In this document: piece after piece, positions 1 through 14,675 of the stretch | Numbering within the stretch: the stretch's first letter is position 1 | Layout of the letters: each line of letters starts with the position of its first letter | DNA from: Xanthostigma xanthostigma | Lineage: Eukaryota > Arthropoda > Insecta > Raphidioptera > Raphidiidae | Assembly (NCBI GenBank): GCA_963575645.1 | Contig: OY754469.1 | Span: 25,376,001 to 25,440,000, forward strand | Length of the DNA: 64,000 nt | Direction: 5' to 3' | Made by a program: the position numbers and the translations under genes | The notes under the pieces: generated by a model | What the model saw: the letters and a program-made list of their open reading frames with translations, nothing else | What the model was told of the DNA's origin: nothing | Database searches by the model: none

Positions 1-3000
1 AACATTCAGGTTTGGATCATTCTCTCATAAGAAAATGCAAACTGCATATTAACCATTATTTAAACGCATACAAGCAGTTTTTACATGCTTTATGACAATT
101 AGGTGCAAACGAGTCCTTATAGGCAAAATTGCTTTATTTCATGAAGGTTAGTCTATTTACACTATAACATTCAGGTTTGGATCATTCTCTCATAAGAAAA
201 TGCAAACTGCATATTAACCATTATTTTAACGCAGACAAGCAGTTTTTACATGCATTACGACAATTAGGTGCAAATGAGTCCTTATAGGCAAAATTGCTTT
301 ATTTTACAAAGGTAAGTTTACTTACACTATAACATTCAGGTTTGGATCATTCTCTCATAAGAAAATGCAAACTGCATATTAACTATTATTTTAACGCATA
401 CAAGCAGTTTTTACAAGCTTTATGACAATTAGGTGCAAATGAGTCCTTATAGGCAAAATTGCTTTATTTCATGAAGGTTAGTCTATTTACACAATAACAT
501 TCAGGTTTGGATCATTCTCTCATAAGAAAATGCAAACTGCATATTTACTATCATTTTCACGCAGACAAGCAGTTTTTACATGTTTTACGACAATTGCGTG
601 CAAATTAGTCCTTAAAGGCAAAATTGCTTTATTTTACAAAGGTAAGTCTATTTACACTATAACATTCAGGTTTGGATATTTCTCTCATAAGAAAATGCAA
701 ACTGCTTATTAACAATTATTTAAACGCATACAAGCAGTTTTTACATGCTTCACGACAATTAGGTGAAAATGAGTCCTAATAGGCAAAATTGCTTTATTTT
801 ACAAAGGCAAGTCTATTTACACTATAACATTCAGGTTTGGTTCATTCTCTCATAAGAAAATGCAAACTGCACATTTACTATCATTTTAACGCAGACAAGC
901 AGTTTTTACATGCTTCACGACAATTAGGTGCAAATGAGTCTTTATAGGCAAAATTGCTTTATTTTACAAAGGCAAGTCTATTTACACTATAACATTCAGG
1001 TTTGGATCATTCTCTCATAAGAAAATGCAAACTACACATTTACTATCATTTTAACACAGACAAGCAGTTTTTACATGCTTTACGACAATTAGGTGCAAAT
1101 TAGTCCTTATAGGCAAAATTGCTTTATATCATGAAGGTAAGTCTATTTACACTATAACATTCAGGTTTGGATCATTTTCTCGTAAGAAAATGCAAACTGC
1201 GTATTAACCATTATTTTAACGCAGACAAGCAGTTTTTACATGCTTTACGACAATTAGGTGCAAATTAGTCCTTATAGGCAAAATTGCTTTATTTCATGAA
1301 GGTAAGTCTACGTACACTATTACATTCAGGTTTGGATCATTCTCTCATAAGAAAATGCAAACTGCATGTTAACCATTATTTTAACGCCGACAAGCAGTTT
1401 TTACATGCCTTACGACAATTAGGTGCAAATTAGTCCTTATAGGCAAAATTGCTTTTTATCATGAAGGTAAGTCTACTTACACTGTAACATTCAGGTTTGG
1501 ATAATTCTCTCATAAGAAAATGCAAACTGCATATTAACTATTATTTTAACGCAGACAAGCAGTTTTTACTTGCTTTACGACAATTAGGTGCAAATTAGTC
1601 CTTATAGGCAAAATTGCTTTATTTTACAAAGGCAAGTCTATTTACACTATACCATTCAGGTTTGGATCATTTTCTCATAAGAAAATGCAAACTGCATATA
1701 AACCATTATTTTAACGCAGACAAGCAGTTTTTACATGCTTTATGACAATTAGGTGCAAATGAGTCCTTATAGGCAAAATTGCTTTATTTCATGAGGGTAA
1801 GTCTATTTACACTATAACATTCAGGTTTGGATCATTCTCTCATAAGAAAATGCAAACTGCATATTAACCATTATTTTAACGCAGACAAGCAGTTTTTACA
1901 TGCTTTATGACAATTAGGTGCAAATGAGTCCTTATAGGCAAAATTGATTTATTTCATCAGGGTAAGTCTATTTACACTATAACATTCAGGTTTGTATCAT
2001 TCTCTCATAAGAAAATGCAAACTGCATATTAACCATTATTTTAACGCAGACAAGCAGTTTTTACATGCTTTACGACAATTAGGTGCAAATGAGTCCTTAT
2101 AGGCAAAAATGCTTTATTTTACAAAGGCAAGTCTATTTACACTATAACATTCAGGTTTGGATCATTTTAGCATAAGAAAATGCAAACTGCATATAAACCA
2201 TTATTTTAACGCAGACAAGCAGTTTTTACATGCTTTATGACAATTAGGTGCAAATGAGTCTTTATAGGCAAAATTGCTTTATTTTACAAAGGCAAGTCTA
2301 TTTACACTATAACATTCAGGTTTGGATCATTCTCTCATAAGAAAATGCAAACTGCATTTTAACTATTATTTTAACGCATACAAGCAGTTTTTACATGCTT
2401 CATAATAATTAGGGGCAAACGAGTCCTTATAGGCAAAATTGCTTTATTTCATGAAGGTAAGTCTATTTACACTATAACATTCAGGTTTGGATCATTCTCT
2501 CATAAGAAAATGCAAACTGCATATTAACTATTATTTTAACGCATACAAGCAGTTTTTACATGCTTTATGACAATTAGGTGCAAATGAGTCCTTATAGGCA
2601 AAATTGCTTTATTTCATGAAGGTTAGTCTATTTACACTATAACCTTTAGGTTTGGATCATTCTCTCATAAGAAAATGCAAACTGCATATTAACCATTATT
2701 TTAACGCAGACAAGCAGTTTTTACATGCTTTATGACAATTAGGTGCAAATGAGTCCTTATAGGCAAAATTGCTTTATTTCATGAAGGTTAGTCTATTTAC
2801 ACTATAACCTTTAGGTTTGGATCATTCTCTCATAAGAAAATGCAAACTGCATATTAACCATTATTTTAACGCAGACAAGCAGTTTTTACATGCATTACGA
2901 CAATTAGGTGCAAATGAGTCCTTATTGGCAAAATTGCTTTATTTTACAAAGGTAAGTTTACTTACACTATAACATTCAGGTTTGGATCATTCTCTCATAA

Positions 3001-6000
3001 GAAAATGCAAACTGCATATTAACTATTATTTTAACGCATACAAGCAGTTTTTACAAGATTTATGACAATTAGGTGCAAATGAGTCCTTATAAGCAAAATT
3101 GCTTTATTTCATGAGGGTAAGTCTATTTACACTATAACATTCAGGTTTGGATCATTCTCTCATAAGAAAATGCAAACTGCATATTAACCATTATTTTAAC
3201 GCAGACAAGCAGTTTTTACATGCTTCACGACAATTGCGTGCAAATGAGTCCTTATAGGCAAAATTGCTTTATATTACAAAGGTAAGCCTATTTACACTTT
3301 AACATTCAGGTTTGGATCATTTTCTCAAAAGATAATGCAAACTGATCATTTCCTATTATTTTCACGCAGACAAGCAGTATTTACATGCTTTATGACAATT
3401 AGGTGCAAATGTGTCCTTATAGGCAAAATTGCTTTATTTTACAAAGGCAAATCTATTTTACACTATAACATTCAGGATTGGATCATTCTCTCATAGGAAA
3501 ATGCAAACTGCACATTTACTATCATTTAAACGCAGACAAGCAGTTTTTACATGCTTCACGACAATTAGGTGCAAATGAGTCTTTATAGGCAAAATTGCTT
3601 TATTTTACAAAGGCAAGTCTATTTACACTATAACATTTAGGTTTGGATCATTCTCTCATAAGAAAATGCAAACTACACATTTACTATCATTTTAACACAG
3701 ACAAGCAGTTTTTACATGCCTTACGACAATTAGGTGCAAATTAGTCCTTATAGGCAAAATTTCTTTATTTCATGAAGGTAAGTCTATTTACACTATAACA
3801 TTCAGGTTTGGATCATTTTCTCGTAAGAAAATGCAAACTGCGTATTAACCATTATTTTAACGCAAAAAAGCAGTTTTTACATGCTTTACGACAATTATGT
3901 GCAAATTAGTCCTTATAGGCAAAATTGCTTTATTTCATGAAGATAAGTCTACGTACACTATTACATTCAGGTTTAGATCATTTTCTCGTAAGAAAATGCA
4001 AACTGCGTATTAACCATTATTTTAACGCAGACAAGCAGATTTTACATGCTTTACGACAATTAGGTGCAAATTAGTCCTTATAGGCAAAATTGCTTTATTT
4101 CATGAAGGTAAGTCTACTTACACTATAACATTCAGGTTTGGATCATTCTCTCATAAGAAATTGCAAACTGCATATTAACCATTATTTTAACGCATACAAG
4201 CAGTTTTTACATGCTTTATGACAATTAGGGGCAAATAAGTCCTTATAGGCTAAATTGCTTTATTTAATGAGGGTAAGTCTATTTACACTATAACATTCAG
4301 GTTTGGATCATTCTCTCATAGGAAAATGCAAACTGCACATTTACTATCATTTTAACGCAGACAAGCAGTTTTTACATGCTTCACGACAATTAGGTGCAAA
4401 TGAGTCTTTATAGGCAAAATTGCTTTATTTCACAAAGGCAAGTCTATTTACACTATAAAATTCAGGTTTGGATCATTCTCTCATAAGAAAATGCAAACTA
4501 CACATTTACTATCATTTTAACACAGACAAGCAGTTTTTACATGCTTTACGACAATTAGGTGCAAATTAGTCCTTATAGGCAAAATTGCTTTATTTCATGA
4601 AGGTAAGTCTATTTACACTATAACATTCAGGTTTGGATCATTTTCTCGTAAGAAAATGCAAACTGCGTATTAACCATTATTTTAACGCAGACAAGCAGTT
4701 TTTACATGCTTTACGACAATTAGGTGCAAATTAGTCCTTATAGGCAAAATTGCTTTATTTTATGAAGGTATGTCTACGTACACTATTACATTCAGGTTTG
4801 GATCATTCTCTCATAAGAAAATGCAAACTGCATGTTAACCATTATTTTAACGCCGACAAGCAGTTTTTACATGCCTTACGACAATTAGGTGCAAATTAGT
4901 CCTTATAGGCAAAATTGCTTTTTATCATGAAGGTAAGTCTACTTACACTATAACATTCAGGTTTGGACAATTCTCTCATAAGAAAATGCAAACTGCATAT
5001 TAACTATTATTTTAACGCATACAAGCAGCTTTTACATGCTTTATAATAACTAGGGGCAATCGAGTCCTTATAGGCAAAATTGCTTTATTCCATGAAGGTA
5101 AGTCTATTTACACTATAACATACAGGTTTGGATCATTCTCTCATAAGAAAATGCAAACTGCATATTAACCATTATTTTGACGCAGACAAGCAGTTTTTAC
5201 ATGCTTCACGACAATTGCGTGCAAATGAGTCCTAATAGGCAGAATTGCTTTATTTCACAAAGGTAAGTCTATTTACACTATATCATTCAGGTTTGGATCA
5301 TTCTCTCAAAAGATAATGCAAACTGATCATTTCCTTTTATTTTCACGTAGACAAGTAGTATTTACATGCTTTATGACAATTAGGTGCAAATGAGTCCTTA
5401 TAGGCAAAATTGCTTTATTTCATTAAGGTAAGTCTACTTACACTATAACATTCAGGTTTGCAACATTCCCTCATAAAAAAATGCAAACTGCATATTAACC
5501 ATTATTTTGACGCAGCCAAGCAGTTTTTACATGCTTAACGACAATTGCGTGCAAATGAGTCCTAATAGGCAGAATTGCTTTATTTCACAAAGGTAAGTCT
5601 ATTTACACTATAACATTCAGGTTTGGATCATTCTCTCATAAGAAAATGCAATTTGCATATTAACCATTATTTTAACGCATACAAGCAGTTTTTACATGCT
5701 TCACGACAATTAGGTGCAAATGAGTCCTTATAGGCAAAATTGCTTTATTTTACAAAGGCAAGTCTATTTACACTATAACATTCAGGTTTGGATCATTCTC
5801 TCATAAGAAAATGCAAACTGCATTTTAACTATTATTTTTACGCATACAAGCAGTTTTTACATGCTTCATAATAATTAGGGGCAAACGAGTCCTTATAGGC
5901 AAAATTGCTTTATTTCATGAAGGTAAGTCTATTTACACTATAACATTCAGGTTTGGATCATTAACTCATAAGAAAATGCAAACTGCATATTAACCATTAT

Positions 6001-9000
6001 TTTAACGCAGACAAGCAGTTTTTACATGCTTTACGACAATTAGGTGCAAATTAGTCCTTATAGGCAAAATTGCTTTATTTTACAAAGGCAAGTCTATTTA
6101 CACTATAACATTCAGGTTTGGATCATTTTAGCATAAGAAAATGCAAACTGCATATAAACCATTATTTTAACGCAGACAAGCAGTTTTTACATGCTTTATG
6201 ACAATTAGGTGCAAATGAGTCCTTATAGGCAAAATTGCTTTATTTCATGAGGGTAAGTCTATTTACACTATAACAATCAGGTTTGTATCATTCTCTCATA
6301 AGAAAATGCAAACTGCATATTAACCATTATTTTAACGCAGACAAGCAGTTTTTACATGCTTTACGACAATTAGGTGCAAATGAGTCCTTATAGGCAAAAA
6401 TGCTTTATTTTACAAAGGCAAGTCAATTTACACTTAAACATTCAGGATTGGATCATACTCTCATAAGAAAATGCAAACTGCACATTTACTATCATTTTAA
6501 CGCAGACAAGCAGTTTTTACATGCTTTACGACAATTAGGTGCAAATGAGTCTTTATAAGCAAAATTGCTTTATTTCATGAGGGTAAGTCTATTTACACTA
6601 TTACATTCAGGTTTCGATCATTCTCTCATAAGAAAATGCAAACTGCATATTTACTATCATTTTCACGCAGACAAGCAGTTTTTACATGTTTTACGACAAT
6701 TAGGTGCAAATAAGTCCTTAAAGGCAAAATTGTTTTATTTCACAAAGGTAAGTCTACTTTCACTATAACATTCAGGTTTGGATCATTCTCTCATTAGAAA
6801 ATGCAAACTGCATATTTACTATCATATTCACGCAGACAAGTAGTTTTTACATGCTTCACGACAATTAGGTGCAAATGAGTCCTTATAGGCAAAATCGCTT
6901 TATTTTACAAAGGCAAGTCTATTTACACTATAACATTCAGGTTTGGATCATTCTTTCATAAGAAAATGCAAACTGCACATTTACTATCATTTTAACGCAG
7001 ACAAGCAGTTTTTACATGCTTTACGACAATTAGGTGCAAATTAGTCCTTATAGGCAAAATTGCTTTATTTCATGAAGGTCAGTCTACGTACACTATTACA
7101 TTCAGGTTTGGATCATTCTCTCATAAGAAAATGCAAACTGCATGTTAACCATTATTTTAACGCCGACAAGCAGTTTTTACATGCCTTACGACAATTAGGT
7201 GCAAATTAGTCCTTATAGGCAAAATTGCTTTTTATCATGAAGGTAAGTCTACTTACACTATAACATAAAGGTTTGGACAATTCTCTCATAAGAAAATGCA
7301 AACTGCATATTAACTATTATTTTAACGCATACAAGCAGTTTTTACATGCTTTATAATAACTAGGGGCAATCGAGTCCTTATAGGCAAAATTGCTTTATTT
7401 CATGAAGGTAAGTCTATTTACACTATAACATACAGGTTTGGATCATTCTCTCATAAGAAAATGCAAACTGCATATTAACCATTATTTTGACGCAGACAAG
7501 CAGTTTTTACATGCTTCACGACAATTGCGTGCAAATGAGTCCTAATAGGCAGAATTGCTTTATTTTACAAAGGTAAGTCTATTTACACTATATCATTCAG
7601 GTTTGGATCATTCTCTCAAAAGATAATGCAAACTGATCATTTCCTTTTATTTTCACGCAGACAAGTAGTATTTACATGCTTTATGACAATTAGGTGCAAA
7701 TGAGTCCTTATAGGCAAAATTGCTTTATTTCATTAAGGTAAGTCTACTTACACTATAACATTCAGGTTTGCATCATTCCCTCATAAAAAAATGCAAACTC
7801 CATATTAACCATTATTTTGACGCAGACAAGCAGTTTTTACATGCTTAACGACAATTGCGTGCAAATGAGTCCTAATAGGCAGAATTGCTTTATTTCACAA
7901 AGGTAAGTCTATTTACACTATAACATTCAGGTTTGGATCATTCTCTCATAAGAAAATGCAATTTGCATATTAACCATTATTTTAACGCATACAAGCAGTT
8001 TTTACATGCTTCACGACAATTAGGTGCAAATGAGTCTTTATAGGCAAAATTGCTTTATTTTACAAAGGCAAGTCTATTTACACTATAACATTCAGGTTTG
8101 GATCATTCTCTCATAAGAAAATGAAAACTGCATTTTAACTATTATTTTAACGCATACAAGCAGTTTTTACATGCTTCATAATAATTAGGGGCAAACGAGT
8201 CCTTATAGGCAAAATTGCTTTATTTCATGAAGGTAAGTCTATTTACACTATAACATTCAGGTTTGGATCATTCTCTCATAAGAAAATGCAAACTGCATAT
8301 TAACCATTATTTTAATGCAGACAAGCAGTTTTTACTTGCTTTACGACAAATAGGTGCAAATTAGTCCTTATAGGCAAAAATGCTTTATTTTACAAAGGCA
8401 AGTCTATTTACACTATAACATTGAGGTTTGGATCATTTTCTCATAAGAAAATGCAAACTGCATATAAACCATTATTTTAACGCAGACAAGCAGTTTTTAC
8501 ATGCTTTATGACAATTAGGGGCAAATGAGTCCTTATAGGCAAAATTGCTTTATTTCATGAAGGTAAATCTATTTATACTATAACATTCAGGTTTGGATCA
8601 TTCTCTCATAAGAAAATGCAAACTGCATATTAACCATTATTTTAACGCAGACAAGCAGTTTTTTCATGCTTCACGAAAATTGCGTGCAAATGAGTCCTTA
8701 TAAGCAAAATTGCTTTATTTTACAAAGGCAAGTCTATTTACACTATAACATTCAGGTTTGGATCATTCTATCATAAGAAAATGCAAACTGCATATTAACT
8801 ATTATTTTAACGCATACAAGCAGTTTTTACATGCTTTATAATAAATAGGGGCAAATGAGTCCTTATAGGCAAAATTGCTTTATTTCATGAAGGTAAGTCT
8901 ATTTACACTATAACATTCAGGTTTGGATCATTCTCTCATAAGAAAATGCAAACTGCTTCTTAACCATTATTTAAACGCAGACAAGCAGTTTTTACATGCT

Positions 9001-12000
9001 TTACGACAATTAGGTGCAAATGAGTCCTTATAAGCAAAATTGCTTTATTTCATGAGGGTAAGTCTATTTACACTATTACATTCAGGTTTCGATCATTCTT
9101 TCATAAGAAAATGCAAACTGCATATTAACCATTATTTTAACGCAGACAAGCAGTTTTTACATGCTTTACGACAATTAGGTGCAAATGAGTCCTTATAGGC
9201 AAAAATGCTTTATTTCACAAAGGCAAGTCTATTTACACTATAACATTAAGGTTTGGATCATTTTAGCATAAGAAAATGCAAACTGCATATAAACCATTAT
9301 TTTAACGCAGACAAGCAGTTTTTACATGCTTTATGACAATTAGGTGCAAATGAGTCCTTATAGGCCAAATTGCTTTATTTCATGAGGGTAAGTCTATTAA
9401 CACTATAACATTCAGGTTTGGATCATTCTCTCATAAGAAAATGCAAACTGCATATTCACCATTCTTTTAACGCAGACAAGCAGTTTTTACATGCTTTACG
9501 ACAATTAGGTGCAAATAAGTCCTAATAGGCAAAATTGTTTTTTTACACAAAGGTTAGTTTACTTACACTATAACATTCAGGTTTGGATCATTCTATCATA
9601 AGAAAATGCAAACTGCATATTAACTATTATTTTAACGCATACAAGCAGTTTTCACATGCTTTATAATAATTAGGGGCAAATGAGTCCTTATAGGCAAAAT
9701 TGCTTTATTTCATGAAGGTAAGTCTATTTACACTATAACATTCAGGTTTGGATCATTCTCTCATAAGAAAATGCAAACTGCATATTAACCAATATTTTAA
9801 CGCAGACAAGCAGTTTTTACATGCTTCACGACAATTGTGTGCAAATGAGTCCTTATAGGCAAAATTGCTTTATTTCACAAAGGTTAGTTTACTTACACTA
9901 TTACATTCAGGTTTGGATCATTCTATCATAAGAAAATGCAAACTGCATATAAACTATTATTTTAACGCAGACAAGCAGTTTTTACATGCTTCACGACAAT
10001 TGCGTGCAAATGAGTCCTTATAGGCAAAATTGCTATATTTCACAAAGGTAAGTTTACTTACACTATTACATTCAGGTTTGGATCATTCTATCATAAGAAA
10101 ATGCAAACTGCATATTAACTATTATTTTAACGCATACAAGCAGTTTTTACATGCTTTATAATATTTAGGGGCAAATGAGTCCTTATAGGCAAAATTGCTT
10201 TATTTCATGAAGGTAAGTCTATTTACACTATAACATTCAGGTTTGGATCATTTTCTCATAAGAAAATGCAAACTGCATATTAACCATTATTTTAACGCAG
10301 ACAAGCAGTTTTTACATGCTTTACGACAATTAGGTGCAAATGAGTCCTTATAGGCAAAATTGCTTTATTTTACAAAGGCAAGTCTATTTACACTATAACA
10401 TTCAGGTTTGGATCATTTTCTGATAAGAAAATGCATACTGCATATTAACCATTATTTTAACGCAGACAAGCAGTTTTTACATGCTTTATGACAATTAGGT
10501 GCAAATGAGTCCTTATAGGCAAAATTGCTTTATTTCATGAGGGTTAGTCTATTTACACTATAACATTCAGATTTGGATCATTCTATCATAAGAAAATGCA
10601 AACTGCATATTAACTATTATTTTAACGCATACAAGCAGTTTTCACATGCTTTATAATAAATAAGGGCAAATGAGTCCTTATAGGCAAAATTACTTTATTT
10701 CATAAAGGTAAGTCTATTTACACTATAACTTTTAGGTTTGGATCATTCCCTCATAAGAAAATGCAAACTGCATATTAACCATTATTTTAACGCAGACAAG
10801 CAGTTTTTACATGCTTTATGACAATTAGGTGCAAATGAGTCCTTATAGGCAAAATTGCTTTATTTCATGAGGGTAAGTCTATTTACACTATAACATTCAG
10901 GTTTGGATCCTTCTCTCATAAGAAAATGCAAACTGCATATTAACCATTATTTTAACGCATACAAGCAGTTTTACATGCTTTATGACAATTAGGGGCAAAT
11001 GAGTCCTTATAGGCAAAATTGCTTTATTTCATGAAGGTAAATCTATTTATACTATAACATTCAGGTTTGGATCATTCTCTCATAAGAAAATGCAAACTGC
11101 ATATTAACCATTATTTTAACGCAGACAAGCAGTTTTTTCATGCTTCACGAAAATTGCGTGCAAATGAGTCCTTATAAGCAAAATTGCTTTATTTTACAAA
11201 GGCAAGTCTATTTACACTATAACATTCAGGTTTGGATCATTCTATCATAAGAAAATGCAAACTGCATATTAACTATTATTTTAACGCATACAAGCAGTTT
11301 TTACATGCTTTATAATAAATAGGGGCAAATGAGTCCTTATAGGCAAAATTGCTTTATTTCATGAAGGTAAGTCTATTTACACTATAACATTCAGGTTTGG
11401 ATCATTCTCTCATAAGAAAATGCAAACTGCTTCTTAACCATTATTTAAACGCAGACAAGCAGTTTTTACATGCTTTACGTAAATTAGGTGCAAATGAGTC
11501 CTTATAAGCAAAATTGCTTTATTTCATGAGGGTAAGTCTATTTACACTATTACATTCAGGTTTCGATCATTCTTTCATAAGAAAATGCAAACTGCATATT
11601 TACTATCATTTTCACGCAGACAAGCAGTTTTTACATGTTTTACGACAATTAGGTGCAAATAAGTAATTAAAGGCAAAATTGTTTTATTTCACAAAGGTAA
11701 GTCTACTTTCACTATAACATTCAGGTTTGGATCATTCTCTCATTAGAAAATGCAAACTGCATATTTACTATCATTTTCACGCAGACAAGTAGTTTTTACA
11801 TGCTTCACGACAATTAGGTGCAAATGAGTCCTTATAGGCAAAATCGCTTTATTTTACAAAGGCAAGTCTATTTACACTATAACATTCAGGTTTGGATCAT
11901 TCTCTCATAAGAAAATGCAAACTGCACATTTACTATCATTTTAACGCAGACAAGCAGTTTTTACATGCTTTACGACAATTAGGTGCAAATTAGTCCTTAT

Positions 12001-14675
12001 AGGCAAAATTGCTTTATTTTACAAAGGCAAGTCAATTTACACTTAAACATTCAGGATTGGATCATACTCTCATAAGAAAATGCAAACTGCACATTTACTA
12101 TCATTTTAACGCAGACAAGCAGTTTTTACATGCTTTACGACAATTAGGTGCAAATTAGTCCTTATAGGCAAAATTGCTTTATTTCATGAAGGTAAGTCTA
12201 CTTACACTACAACATTCAGGTTTGGATCATTTTCTCGTAGGAAAATGCAAACTGCGTATTAACCATTATTTTAACGCAGACAAGCAGTTTTTACATGCTT
12301 TACGACAATTAGGTGCAAATTAGTCCTTATAGGCAAAATTGCTTTATTTCATGAAGGTAAGTCTACGTACACTATTACATTCAGGTTTGGATCATTCTCT
12401 CATAAGAAAATGCAAACTGCATGTTAACCATTATTTTAACGCCGACAAGCAGTTTTTACATGCCTTACGACAATTAGGTGCAAATTAGTCCTTATAGGCA
12501 AAAATGCTTTATTTTACAAAGGCAAGTCTATTTACACTATAACATTCAGGTTTGGATCATTCTCTCATTAGAAAATGCAAACTGCATATTTACTATCATT
12601 TTCACGCAGACAAGTAGTTTTTACATGCTTCACGACAATTAGGTGCAAATGAGTCCTTATAGGCAAAATCGCTTTATTTTACAAAGGCAAGTCTATTTAC
12701 ACTATAACATTCAGGTTTGGATCATTCTCTCATAAGAAAATGCAAACTGCACATTTACTATCATTTTAACCTAGACAAGCAGTTTTTACATGCTTTACGA
12801 CAATTAGGTGCAAATTAGTCCTTATAGGCAAAATTGCTTTTTATCATGAAGGTAAGTCTACTTACACTATAACATTCAGGTTTGGACAATTCTCTCATAA
12901 GAAAATGCAAACTGCATATTAACTATTATTTTAACGCATACAAGCAGTTTTTACATGCTTTATAATAACTAGGGGCAATCGAGTCCTTATAGGCAAAATT
13001 GCTTTATTTCATGAAGGTAAGTCTATTTACACTATAACATACAGGTTTGGATCATTCTCTCATAAGAAAATGCAAACTGCATATTAACCATTATTTTGAC
13101 GCAGACAAGCAGTTTTTACATGCTTCACGACAATTGCGTGCAAATGAGTCCTAATAGGCAGAATTGCTTTATTTTACAAAGGTAAGTCTATTTACACTAT
13201 ATCATTCAGGTTTGGATCATTCTCTCAAAAGATAATGCAAACTGATCATTTCCTTTTATTTTCACGCAGACAAGTAGTATTTACATGCTTTATGACAATT
13301 AGGTGCAAATGAGTCCTTATAGGCAAAATTGCTTTATTTCATTAAAGTAAGTCTACTTACACTATAACATTCAGGTTTGCATCATTCCCTCATAAAAAAT
13401 GCAAACTGCATATTAACCATTATTTTGACGCAGACAAGCAGTTTTTACATGCTTAACGACAATTGCGTGCAAATGAGTCCTAATAGGCAGAATTGCTTTA
13501 TTTCACAAAGGTAAGTCTATTTACACTATAACATTCAGGTTTGGATCATTCTCTCATAAGAAAATGCAATTTGCATATTAACCATTATTTTAACGCATAC
13601 AAGCAGTTTTTACATGCTTCACGACAATTAGGTGCAAATGAGTCCTTATAGGCAAAATTGCTTTATTTTACAAAGGCAAGTCTATTTACACTATAACATT
13701 CAGGTTTGGATCATTCTCTCATAAGAAAATGCAAACTGCATTTTAACTATTATTTTAACGCATACAAGCAGTTTTTACATGCTTCATAATAATTAGGGGC
13801 AAACGAGTCCTTATAGGCAAAATTGCTTTATTTCATGAAGGTAAGTCTATTTACACTATAACATTCAGGTTTGGATCATTATCTCATAAGAAAATGCAAA
13901 CTGCATATTAACCATTATTTTAACGCAGACAAGCAGTTTTTACATGCTTTACGACAATTAGGTGCAAATTAGTCCTTATAGGCAAAATTGCTTTATATCA
14001 TGAAGGTAAGTCTACTTACACTATAACATTCAGGTTTGGATCATTCTCTCATAAGAAAATGCAAACTGCATATTAACCATTAATTTAACGCAGACAAGCA
14101 GTTTTTACTTGCTTTACGACAATTAGGTGCAAATTAGTCCTTATAGGCAAAAATGCTTTATTTTACAAAGGCAAGTCTATTTACACTATAACATTCAGGT
14201 TTGGATCATTTTAGCATAAGAAAATGCAAACTGCATATAAACCATTATTTTAACGCAGACAAACAGTTTTTACATGCTTTATGACAATTAGGTGCAAATG
14301 AGTCCTTATAGGCACAATTGCTTTATTTCATGAGGGTAAGTCTATTTACACTATAACATTCAGGTTTGGAATATTCTCTCATAAGAAAATGCAAACTGCA
14401 TATTCACCATTATTTTAACGCAGACAAGCAGTTTTTACATGCTTTACGACAATTAGGTGCAAATAAGTCCTAATAGGCAAAATTGCTTTATTACACAAAG
14501 GTTAGTTTACTTACACTATAACATTCAGGTTTGGATCATTCTATCATAAGAAAATGCAAACTGCATATTAACTATTATTTTAACGCATACAAGCAGTTTT
14601 TACATGCTTTATAATTATTAGGGGCAAATGAGTCCTTATAGGCAAAATTGCTTTATTTCATGAAGGTAAGTCTAT

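Noticed and set aside
6565..6768. Open frames of 60-80 codons in the satellite (also 530, 20252, 26446, 35940, 37755, 45138)
   Set aside because: They are the same monomer variants translated repeatedly, cross monomer borders, and exist only where a TAA is lost by point changes. No start context, no family, no independent evidence of coding.
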